64,000 nt of DNA, from positions 3,720,001 through 3,784,000 of the forward strand of contig NW_025963549.1 in the NCBI RefSeq assembly GCF_910591885.1. The letters run 5' to 3'. Each line of letters starts with the position of its first letter. The first letter of the stretch is position 1. The notes beneath the pieces were generated by a model. That model was given only the letters and a program-made list of their open reading frames with translations. It was not told the origin of the DNA and did not search any database. Below, piece after piece: positions 11,817-23,206 of the stretch. Origin of the DNA: Bombus terrestris. Its lineage: Eukaryota; Arthropoda; Insecta; Hymenoptera; Apidae. Both the position numbers and the translations under genes were made by a program.

Positions 11817-12238
11817 CAACGTGTGGTGCGAAATCGCTGACAAAGTTAGGCAATAACAGGAAATATATGCAAGGCAATATAAGGTATATGTATAGCGTGG
11901 AAATTGTAATCGTCGCTCGCTCGCTCCGCTCGCTCGTATAAATCTAGTCCAACCTCACAGCCGATCCGACACGTTAGCAAATTTGAAATAAGTCGCCACC
12001 TTATCGAATAACGAACGCAAGAGGGATTGGTTCTAGGTTAGGCTATAGTTTTCGAGCGAGCGCAGCGAGCGAGGGACGCGTAATGGTGTGTCAGAAAACA
12101 ACGGTTTGGCACATAGGGACATTGAAATATTCGCACCAGCCCGAGGAACCGCAAGTCTTTATCGAATTGCGTACTGACAAAAGTTTGCAGTTTATCAATA
12201 GTTTTACATAAATAGTAATATTTCCACATAGTACAGTG

Positions 12239-12659
12239 CAACGTGTGGTCCAAAATCGCTCACAAAATTAGGCAATAACAGGAAATATATGCAAGGCAAT
12301 ATAAGGTATATGTATAGCTTGGAATTTGTAATCGTTGCTCGCTCGCTCCGCTCGCTCGTAAAAATCTAGTCCAACCTCACAACCGTCCGACACGTTGGCA
12401 AATTTGAAATAAGTCGCCTCCATATCGAATAAAGAACGCAAGAGGGATTGGTTTTAGGTTAGTCTATAGTTCTCGAGCGAGCGCAGCGAGCGAGCGACGC
12501 GTAAAGGTGTGTCAGAAAACAACGGCTTGGCACCTAGGGACATTGAAATATTCGCACCAGCCCGAGGAACCGCAAGTATTTATCGAATTGCGTACTGACA
12601 AAAGTTTACAGTTTGTCAATAGTTTTACATAAATAGTAATATTTCCACATAGTACAGTG
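12239..12659 (+). repeat. Hybrid monomer E/C-prime
   Basis: The start has the E markers GTCCAAAATCGCTCAC. From GCTTGGAATTTG onward it has C markers, and from GTCTATAGTTCTCG it has the C-prime tail (AACGGCTTGGCACC, TTTGTCAAT). The first switch is just upstream of the first GC-rich arm. The same arrangement recurs at 15613-16033. Confidence 0.82.
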
Positions 12660-13081
12660 CAACGTGTGGTGCGAAATCGCTGACAAAGTTAGGCAATAAC
12701 AGGAAATATATGCAAGGCAATATAAGGTATATGTATAGCGTGGAAATTGTAATCGTTGCTCGCTCCCTCCGCTCGCTCGTAAAAATCTACTCCAGCCTCA
12801 CAACCGATCCGACACGTTAGCAAATTCGAAATAAGTCGCCTCCTTATCGAATAACGAACGCAAGAGGGATTGGTTCTAGGTCAGGCTATAGCTTTCGAGC
12901 GAGCGCAGCGAGCGAGGGACGCGTAAAGGTGTGTCAGAAAACAACGGTTTGGCACATAGGGACATTGAAATATTCGCACCAGCCCGAGGAACCGCAAGTC
13001 TTTATCGAATTGCGTACTTACAAAAGTTTACAGTTTATCAATAGTTTTACATAAATAGTAATATTTCCACATAGTACAGTG
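12660..13081 (+). repeat. Hybrid monomer D/B
   Basis: It starts with D markers (GTGCGAAATCGC, AAAGTTAGG, GCGTGGAAATTG) and continues with B markers (CTCCCTCC, CTACTCCAGCC, TTCTAGGTCAGGC, TACTTACAAAAG). The switch lies immediately before the first GC-rich arm. Compared with 16034-16877 (D/A followed by B), one monomer equivalent is missing. That is the expected product of an exchange that deleted one repeat. Confidence 0.82.
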
Positions 13082-14348
13082 CAACGTGTGGTCCGAAATC
13101 GCTCACAAAATTAGGCAATAACAGGAAATATATGCAAGGCAATATCAGGTATATGTATAGCGTGGAAATTGTAATCGTTGCTCGCTCGCTCCGTTCGCTC
13201 GTAAAAATCTAGTCCAACCTCACAACCGATCCGACACGTTAGTAAATTTGAAATAAGTCGCCACCTTATCGAATAACGAACGCAAGAGGGATTGGTTTTA
13301 GGTTAGGCTATATTTTTCGAGCGAGCGCAGCGAGCGAGGTACGCGTAAAGGTGTGTCACGAACCAACGGTTTGGCACATAGGGACATTGAAATATTCGCA
13401 CCAGCTCGAGGAACCGCAAGTCTTTATCGAATTGCGTACTGACAAAAGTTTACAGTTTATCAATAGTTTTACATAAATAGTAATATTTCCACATAGTACA
13501 GTGCAACGTGTGGTGCGAAATCGCTGACAAAGTTAGGCAATAACAGGAAATATATGCAAGGCAATATAAGGTATATGTATAGCGTGGAAATTGTAATCGT
13601 CGCTCGCTCGCTCCGCTCGCTCGTATAAATCTAGTCCAACCTCACAGCCGATCCGACACGTTAGCAAATTTGAAATAAGTCGCCACCTTATCGAATAACG
13701 AACGCAAGAGGGATTGGTTCTAGGTTAGGCTATAGTTTTCGAGCGAGCGCAGCGAGCGAGGGACGCGTAAAGGTGTGTCAGAAAACAACGGTTTGGCACA
13801 TAGGGACATTGAAATATTCACACCAGCCCGAGGAACCGCAAGTCTTTATCGAATTGCGTACTGACAAAAGTTTGCAGTTTATCAATAGTTTTACATAAAT
13901 AGTAATATTTCCACATAGTACAGTGCAACGTGTGGTCCAAAATCGCTCACAAAATTAGGCAATAACAGGAAATATATGCAAGGCAATATAAGGTATACGT
14001 ATAGCGTGGAAATTGTAATCGTTGCTCGCTCGCTCCAATCGCTCGTATAAATCGAGGTCCAACCTCACAACCGATCCGACACGTTAGCAAATTTGAAATA
14101 AGTCGCCTCATTATCGAATAACGAACGCACGAGGGCTTGGTTTTAGGTTAGACTATATTTTTCGAGCGAGCGCAGGGAGCGAGGGTCGCGTAAATGTGTG
14201 TCACAATCCAACGGTTTGGCACATAGGGACATTGAAATATTCGCACCAGCCCGAGGAGCCGGAAGTCTTTATCGAATTGCGTACTGACGAAAGTTTACAG
14301 TTTACCAATAGTTTTACATAAATAGTAATATTTTCACATAGTACAGTG

Positions 14349-14769
14349 CAACGTGTGGTCCGAAATCGCTGACAAAATTAGGCAATAACAGGAAATATAT
14401 GCAAGGCAATATAAGGTATATGTATAGCTTGGAATTTGTAATCGTTGCTCGCTCGCTCCGCTCGCTCGTAAAAATCTAGTCCAACCTCACAACCGTCCGA
14501 CACGTTGGCAAATTTGAAATAAGTCGCCTCCATATCGAATAAAGAACGCAAGAGGGATTGGTTCTAGGTCAGGCTATAGCTTTCGAGCGAGCGCAGCGAG
14601 CGAGGGACGCGTAAAGGTGTGTCAGAAAACAACGGTTTGGCACATAGGGACATTGAAATATTCGCACCAGCCCGAGGAACCGCAAGTCTTTATCGAATTG
14701 CGTACTGACAAAAGTTTACAGTTTATCAATAGTTTTACATAAATAGTAATATTTCCACATAGTACAGTG
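14349..14769 (+). repeat. Hybrid monomer C/B
   Basis: The front has C markers ACCGTCCGACACG and GAATAAAGAACGC. Directly after GAGGGATTGG it switches to the B markers TTCTAGGTCAGGC and TATAGCTTTCG, just before the second GC-rich arm. Confidence 0.82.
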
Positions 14770-15191
14770 CAACGTGTGGTGCGAAATCGCTGACAAAGTT
14801 AGGCAATAACAGGAAATATATGCAAGGCAATATAAGGTATATGTATAGCGTGGAAATTGTAATCGTCGCTCGCTCGCTCCGCTCGCTCGTATAAATCTAG
14901 TCCAACCTCACAGCCGATCCGACACGTTAGCAAATTTGAAATAAGTCGCCACCTTATCGAATAACGAACGCAAGAGGGATTGGTTCTAGGTTAGGCTATA
15001 GTTTTCGAGCGAGCGCAGCGAGCGAGGGACGCGTAATGGTGTGTCAGAAAACAACGGTTTGGCACATAGGGACATTGAAATATTCGCACCAGCCCGAGGA
15101 ACCGCAAATCTTTATCGAATTGCGTACTGACAAAAGTTTGCAGTTTATCAATAGTTTTACATAAATAGTAATATTTCCACATAGTACAGTG

Positions 15192-15612
15192 CAACGTGTG
15201 GTCCAAAATCGCTCACAAAATTAGGCAATAACAGGAAATATATGCAAGGCAATATAAGGTATATGTATAGCTTGGAATTTGTAATCGTTGCTCGCTCGCT
15301 CCGCTCGCTCGTAAAAATCTAGTCCAACCTCACAACCGTCCGACACGTTAGCAAATTTGAAATAAGTCGCCACCTTATCGAATAACGAACGCAAGAGGGA
15401 TTGGTTCTAGGTTAGGCTATAGTTTTCGAGCGAGCGCAGCGAGCGAGGGACGCGTAATGGTGTGTCAGAAAACAACGGTTTGGCACATAGGGACATTGAA
15501 ATATTCGCACCAGCCCGAGGAACCGCAAGTCTTTATCGAATTGCGTACTGACAAAAGTTTGCAGTTTATCAATAGTTTTACATAAATAGTAATATTTCCA
15601 CATAGTACAGTG
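15192..15612 (+). repeat. Triple hybrid monomer E/C/D
   Basis: The start has E markers (GTCCAAAATCGCTCAC), the middle has C markers (GCTTGGAATTTG, ACCGTCCGACACG), and from TTAGCAAATTTG onward it has D markers (GCCACCTTATCG, TTCTAGGTTAGGC, TTTGCAGTTT). The two switches flank the first GC-rich arm. The following monomer (15613) has the same E/C front but a C-prime back. Confidence 0.8.
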
Positions 15613-18600
15613 CAACGTGTGGTCCAAAATCGCTCACAAAATTAGGCAATAACAGGAAATATATGCAAGGCAATATAAGGTATATGTATAGCTTGGAATT
15701 TGTAATCGTTGCTCGCTCGCTCCGCTCGCTCGTAAAAATCTAGTCCAACCTCACAACCGTCCGACACGTTGGCAAATTTGAAATAAGTCGCCTCCATATC
15801 GAATAAAGAACGCAAGAGGGATTGGTTTTAGGTTAGTCTATAGTTCTCGAGCGAGCGCAGCGAGCGAGCGACGCGTAAAGGTGTGTCAGAAAACAACGGC
15901 TTGGCACCTAGGGACATTGAAATATTCGCACCAGCCCGAGGAACCGCAAGTATTTATCGAATTGCGTACTGACAAAAGTTTACAGTTTGTCAATAGTTTT
16001 ACATAAATAGTAATATTTCCACATAGTACAGTGCAACGTGTGGTGCGAAATCGCTGACAAAGTTAGGCAATAACAGGAAATATATGCAAGGCAATATAAG
16101 GTATATGTATAGCGTGGAAATTGTAATCGTCGCTCGCTCGCTCCGCTCGCTCGGAAAAATCTAGTCCAACCTCACAACCGATCCGACACGTTAGCAAATT
16201 TGAAATAAGTCGCCTGCATATCGAATAACGAACGCAAGAGGGATTGGTTTTAGGTTAGTCTATAGTTTTCGAGCGAGCGCAGCGAGCGAGGGACGCGTAA
16301 AGGTGTGTCACAAACCAACAGTTTGGCACTTAGGGACATTGAAATATTCGCACCAGCTCGGGGAACCGCAAGTCCTTATCGAATTGCGTACTGACAAAAG
16401 TTTACAGTTTACCAATAGTTTTACATAAATAGTAATATTTCCACATAGTACAGTGCAACGTGTGGTCCGAAATCGCTGACAAAATTAGGCAATAACAGGA
16501 AATATATGCAAGGCAATATAAAGTATATGTATAGCTTGGAAATTGTAATCGTTGCTCGCTCCCTCCGCTCGCTCGTAAAAATCTACTCCAGCCTCACAAC
16601 CGATCCGACACGTTAGCAAATTCGAAATAAGTCGCCTCCTTATCGAATAACGAACGCAAGAGGGATTGGTTCTAGGTCAGGCTATAGCTTTCGAGCGAGC
16701 GCAGCGAGCGAGGGACGCGTAAAGGTGTGTCAGAAAACAACGGTTTGGCACATAGGGACATTGAAATATTCGCACCAGCCCGAGGAACCGCAAGTCTTTA
16801 TCGAATTGCGTACTTACAAAAGTTTACAGTTTATCAATAGTTTTACATAAATAGTAATATTTCCACATAGTACAGTGCAACGTGTGGTCCGAAATCGCTC
16901 ACAAAATTAGGCAATAACAGGAAATATATGCAAGGCAATATCAGGTATATGTATAGCGTGGAAATTGTAATCGTTGCTCGCTCGCTCCGTTCGCTCGTAA
17001 AAATCTAGTTCAACCTCACAACCGATCCGACACGTTAGTAAATTTGAAATAAGTCGCCACCTTATCGAATAACGAACGCAAGAGGGATTGGTTTTAGGTT
17101 AGGCTATATTTTTCGAGCGAGCGCAGCGAGCGAGGTACGCGTAAAGGTGTGTCACGAACCAACGGTTTGGCACATAGGGACATTGAAATATTCGCACCAG
17201 CTCGAGGAACCGCAAGTCTTTATCGAATTGCGTACTGACAAAAGTTTACAGTTTATCAATAGTTTTACATAAATAGTAATATTTCCACATAGTACAGTGC
17301 AACGTGTGGTGCGAAATCGCTGACAAAGTTAGGCAATAACAGGAAATATATGCAAGGCAATATAAGGTATATGTATAGCGTGGAAATTGTAATCGTCGCT
17401 CGCTCGCTCCGCTCGCTCGTATAAATCTAGTCCAACCTCACAGCCGATCCGACACGTTAGCAAATTTGAAATAAGTCGCCACCTTATCGAATAACGAACG
17501 CAAGAGGGATTGGTTCTAGGTTAGGCTATAGTTTTCGAGCGAGCGCAGCGAGCGAGGGACGCGTAAAGGTGTGTCAGAAAACAACGGTTTGGCACATAGG
17601 GACATTGAAATATTCACACCAGCCCGAGGAACCGCAAGTCTTTATCGAATTGCGTACTGACAAAAGTTTGCAGTTTATCAATAGTTTTACATAAATAGTA
17701 ATATTTCCACATAGTACAGTGCAACGTGTGGTCCAAAATCGCTCACAAAATTAGGCAATAACAGGAAATATATGCAAGGCAATATAAGGTATACGTATAG
17801 CGTGGAAATTGTAAACGTTGCTCGCTCGCTCCAATCGCTCGTATAAATCGAGGTCCAACCTCACAACCGATCCGACACGTTAGCAAATTTGAAATAAGTC
17901 GCCTCATTATCGAATAACGAACGCACGAGGGCTTGGTTTTAGGTTAGACTATATTTTTCGAGCGAGCGCAGCGTGCGAGGGTCGCGTAAATGTGTGTCAC
18001 AATCCAACGGTTTGGCACATAGGGACATTGAAATATTCGCACCAGCCCGAGGAGCCGGAAGTCTTTATCGAATTGCGTACTGACGAAAGTTTACAGTTTA
18101 CCAATAGTTTTACATAAATAGTAATATTTTCACATAGTACAGTGCAACGTGTGGTCCGAAATCGCTGACAAAATTAGGCAATAACAGGAAATATATGCAA
18201 GGCAATATAAGGTATATGTATAGCTTGGAATTTGTAATCGTTGCTCGCTCGCTCCGCTCGCTCGTAAAAATCTAGTCCAACCTCACAACCGTCCGACACG
18301 TTGGCAAATTTGAAATAAGTCGCCTCCATATCGAATAAAGAACGCAAGAGGGATTGGTTTTAGGTTAGGCTATAATTTTCGAGCGAGCGCAGCGAGCGAG
18401 GTACGCGTAAAGGTGTGTCACGAACCAACGGTTTGGCACATAGGGTCATTGAAATATTCGCACCAGCTCGAGGAACCGCAAGTCTTTATCGAATTGCGTA
18501 CTGACAAAAGTTTACAGTTTATCAATAGTTTTACATAAATAGTAATATTTCCACATAGTACAGTGCAACGTGTGGTGCGAAATCGCTGACAAAGTTAGGC

Positions 18601-19410
18601 AATAACTGGAAATATATGCAAGGCAATATAAGGTATATGTATAGCGTGGAAATTGTAATCGTCGCTCGCTCGCTCCGCTCGCTCGTATAAATCTAGTCCA
18701 ACCTCACAGCCGATCCGACACGTTAGCAAATTTGAAATAAGTCGCCACCTTATCGAATAACGAACGCAAGAGGGATTGGTTCTAGGTTAGGCTATAGTTT
18801 TCGAGCGAGCGCAGCGAGCGAGGGACGCGTAATGGTGTGTCAGAAAACAACGGTTTGGCACATAGGGACATTGAAATATTCGCACCAGCCCGAGGAACCG
18901 CAAGTCTTTATCGAATTGCGTACTGACAAAAGTTTGCAGTTTATCAATAGTTTTACATAAATAGTAATATTTCCACATAGTACAGTGCAACGTGTGGTCC
19001 AAAATCGCTCACAAAATTAGGCAATAACAGGAAATATATGCAAGGCAATATAAGGTATACGTATAGCGTGGAAATTGTAATCGTTGCTCGCTCGCTCCAA
19101 TCGCTCGTATAAATCGAGGTCCAACCTCACAACCGATCCGACACGTTAGCAAATTTGAAATAAGTCGCCTCATTATCGAATAACGAACGCACGAGGGCTT
19201 GGTTTTAGGTTAGACTATATTTTTCGAGCGAGCGCAGCGTGCGAGGGTCGCGTAAATGTGTGTCACAATCCAACGGTTTGGCACATAGGGACATTGAAAT
19301 ATTCGCACCAGCCCGAGGAGCCGGAAGTCTTTATCGAATTGCGTACTGACGAAAGTTTACAGTTTACCAATAGTTTTACATAAATAGTAATATTTTCACA
19401 TAGTACAGTG

Positions 19411-19831
19411 CAACGTGTGGTCCGAAATCGCTGACAAAATTAGGCAATAACAGGAAATATATGCAAGGCAATATAAGGTATATGTATAGCTTGGAATTTG
19501 TAATCGTTGCTCGCTCGCTCCGCTCGCTCGTAAAAATCTAGTCCAACCTCACAACCGTCCGACACGTTAGCAAATTTGAAATAAGTCGCCACCTTATCGA
19601 ATAACGAACGCAAGAGGGATTGGTTCTAGGTTAGGCTATAGTTTTCGAGCGAGCGCAGCGAGCGAGGGACGCGTAAAGGTGTGTCAGAAAACAACGGTTT
19701 GGCACATAGGGACATTGAAATATTCGCACCAGCCCGAGGAACCGCAAGTCTTTATCGAATTGCGTACTGACAAAAGTTTGCAGTTTATCAATAGTTTTAC
19801 ATAAATAGTAATATTTCCACATAGTACAGTG
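19411..19831 (+). repeat. Hybrid monomer C/D
   Basis: The front is type C up to ACCGTCCGACACGTT, and the rest is type D (AGCAAATTTG, GCCACC, TTCTAGGTTAGGC, TTTGCAGTTT). The switch lies between the two GC-rich arms. E monomers flank it on both sides. Confidence 0.82.
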
Positions 19832-21940
19832 CAACGTGTGGTCCAAAATCGCTCACAAAATTAGGCAATAACAGGAAATATATGCAAGGCAATATAAGGT
19901 ATACGTATAGCGTGGAAATTGTAATCGTTGCTCGCTCGCTCCAATCGCTCGTATAAATCGAGGTCCAACCTCACAACCGATCCGACACGTTAGCAAATTT
20001 GAAATAAGTCGCCTCATTATCGAATAACGAACGCACGAGGGCTTGGTTTTAGGTTAGACTATATTTTTCGAGCGAGCGCAGCGTGCGAGGGTCGCGTAAA
20101 TGTGTGTCACAATCCAACGGTTTGGCACATAGGGACATTGAAATATTCGCACCAGCCCGAGGAGCCGGAAGTCTTTATCGAATTGCGTACTGACGAAAGT
20201 TTACAGTTTACCAATAGTTTTACATAAATAGTAATATTTTCACATAGTACAGTGCAACGTGTGGTCCGAAATCGCTGACAAAATTAGGCAATAACAGGAA
20301 ATATATGCAAGGCAATATAAGGTATATGTATAGCTTGGAATTTGTAATCGTTGCTCGCTCGCTCCGCTCGCTCGTAAAAATCTAGTCCAACCTCACAACC
20401 GTCCGACACGTTGGCAAATTTGAAATAAGTCGCCTCCATATCGAATAAAGAACGCAAGAGGGATTGGTTTTAGGTTAGTCTATAGTTCTCGAGCGAGCGC
20501 AGCGAGCGAGCGACGCGTAAAGGTGTGTCAGAAAACAACGGCTTGGCACCTAGGGACATTGAAATATTCGCACCAGCCCGAGGAACCGCAAGTATTTATC
20601 GAATTGCGTACTGACAAAAGTTTACAGTTTGTCAATAGTTTTACATAAATAGTAATATTTCCACATAGTACAGTGCAACGTGTGGTCCAAAATCGCTCAC
20701 AAAATTAGACAATAACAGGAAATATATGCAAGGCAATATCAGGTATATGTATAGCGTGGAAATTGTAATCGTTGCTCGCTCGCTCCGCTCGCTCGTAAAA
20801 ATCTAGTCCAACCTCACAACCGATCCGACACGTTAGTAAATTTGAAACAAGTCGCCTCCTTATCGAATAACAAACGCAAGAGGCATTGGTTTTAGGTTAG
20901 ACTATATTTTTCGAGCGAGCGCAGCGAGCGAGGGACGCGTAAAGGTGTGTCACAAACCAACGGTTTGGCACATAGGGACATTGAAATATTCGCACCAGCC
21001 CGAGGAACCGCAAGTCTTTATCGAATTGCGTACTGACAAAAGTTTACAGTTTACCAATAGTTTTACATAAACAGTAATATTTTCACATAGTACAGTGCAA
21101 CGTGTGTTCCGAAATCGCTGACAAAATTAGGCAATAACAGGAAATATATGCAAGGCAATATAAGGTACATGTATAGCTTGGAAGTTGTAATCGTTGCTCG
21201 CTCGCTCCGCTCGCTCGTAAAAATCTAGTCCAACCTCACAACCGATCCGACACGTTAGCAAATTTGATATAAGTCGCCTCCTTATCGAATAACGAACGCA
21301 AGAGGGATTGGTTTTAGGTTAGGCTATAGTTTTCGAGCGAGCGCAGCGAGCGAGGGACGCGTAAAGGTGTGTCACAAAGCAACGGCTTGGCACCTAGGGA
21401 CATTGAAATATTCGCACCAGCCCGAGGAACCGCAAGTATTTATCGAATTGCGTACTGACAAAAGTTTACAGTTTACCAATAGCTTTACATAAGTAGTAAT
21501 ATTTCCACATAGTACAGTGCAACGTGTGGTCCGAAATCGCTGACAAAATTAGGCAAAGCAGGAAATATATGCAAGGCAATGCAAGGTATATGTATAGCGT
21601 GGAGTTTGTAATCGTTGCTCGCTCGTACCGCTCGCTCGTAAAAATCTAGTCCAACCTCACAACCGCTCCGACACGTTAGCAAATTTGATATAAGTCGCCT
21701 CCATATCGAATAACGAACGCAAGAGGGATTGGTTTTAGGATAGTCTATAGTTTTCGAGCGAGCGCAGCGAGCGAGGGACGCGTAAAGGTGTGTCACAAAC
21801 CAACAGTTTGGCACATAGGGACATTGAAATATTCGCACCAGCTCGAGGAACCGCAAGTCTTTATCGAATTGCGTACTGACAAAAGTTTACAGTTTACCAA
21901 TAGTTTTACATAAATAGTAATATTTTCACATAGTACAGTG

Positions 21941-23206
21941 CAACGTGTGGTCCGAAATCGCTGACAAAATTAGGCAATAACAGGAAATATATGCAAGGCA
22001 ATATAAGGTATATGTATAGCTTGGAAGTTGTAATCGTTGCACGCTCGCTCCGCTCGCTCGTAAAAATCTAGTCCAACCTCACAACCGATCCGACACGTTA
22101 GCAAATTTGAAATAAGTCGCCTCCATATCGAATAACGAACGCAAGAGGGATTGGTTTTAGGTTAGTCTATAGTTTTCGAGCGAGCGCAGCGAGCGAGCGA
22201 CGCGTAAAGGTGTGTCACAAACCAACAGTTTGGCACATAGGGACATTGAAATATTCGCACCAGCTCGAGGAACCGCAAGTCTTTATCGAATTGCGTACTG
22301 ACAAAAGTTTACAGTTTACCAATAGTTTTACATAAATAGTAATATTTTCACATAGTACAGTGCAACGTGTGGTCCGAAATCGCTGACAAAATTAGGCAAT
22401 AACAGGAAATATATGCAAGGCAATATAAGGTATATGTATAGCTTGGAAATTGTAATCGTTGCTCGCTCGCTCCGCTCGCTCGTAAAAATCTAGTCCAACC
22501 TCACAACCGATCCGACACGTTAGCAAATTCGAAATAAGTCGCCTCCTTATCGAATAACGAACGCAAGAGGGATTGGTTCTAGGTTAGGCTATAGTTTTCG
22601 AGCGAGCGCAGCGAGCGAGGGACGCGTAAAGGTGTGTCACAAACCAACGGTTTGGCACATAGGGACATTGAAATATTCGCACCAGCCCGAGGAACCGCAA
22701 GTATTTATCGAATTGCATACTGACAAAGGTTTACAGTTTACCAATAGTTTTACATAAATAGTAATATTTCCACATAGTACAGTGCAACGTGTGGTCCAAA
22801 ATCGCTCACAAAATTAGGCAATAACAGGAAATATATGCAAGGCAATATAAGGTATATGTATAGCGTGGAAATTGTAATCGTCGCTCGCTCGCTCCGCTCG
22901 CTCGTATAAATCTAGTCCAACCTCACAGCCGATCCGACACGTTAGCAAATTTGAAATAAGTCGCCACCTTATCGAATATCGAACGCAAGAGGGATTGGTT
23001 CTAGGTTAGGCTATAGTTTTCGAGCGAGCGCAGCGAGCGAGGGACGCGTAAAGGTGTGTCAGAAAACAACGGTTTGGCACGTAGGGACATTGAAATATTC
23101 GCACCAGCCCGAGGAACCGCAAGTATTTATCGAATTGCGTACTGACAAAAGTTTACAGTTTACCAATAGTTTTACATAAACAGTAATATTTTCACATAGT
23201 ACAGTG
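21941..23206 (+). repeat. Three-monomer unit, copy 1
   Basis: Monomer starts are 21941, 22363 and 22785. The private variants GTTGCACGCTCG (first monomer) and GAATTGCATACTGACAAAGG (end of the second) recur 1266 bp downstream, which defines a local three-monomer repeat. The third monomer is also the first monomer of the 8866-bp repeat described at 22785. Confidence 0.85.

Larger units (their letters stand above)
10552..21097 (+). repeat. Shuffled block: 25 monomers of A-E types with many hybrids
   Basis: Monomer starts are 10552, 10973, 11395, 11817, 12239, 12660, 13082, 13504, 13926, 14349, 14770, 15192, 15613, 16034, 16456, 16878, 17300, 17722, 18145, 18566, 18988, 19411, 19832, 20255 and 20676. 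The diagnostic variants of types A-E are all present, but the order is irregular and several monomers join the front of one type to the back of another. D and E are over-represented. A three-monomer run at 13082-14348 recurs at 16878-18144 (offset 3796), and both copies share the private variant AAATATTCACACC. The block reads as a derivative of the five-monomer HOR scrambled by repeated unequal exchange. Confidence 0.88.
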
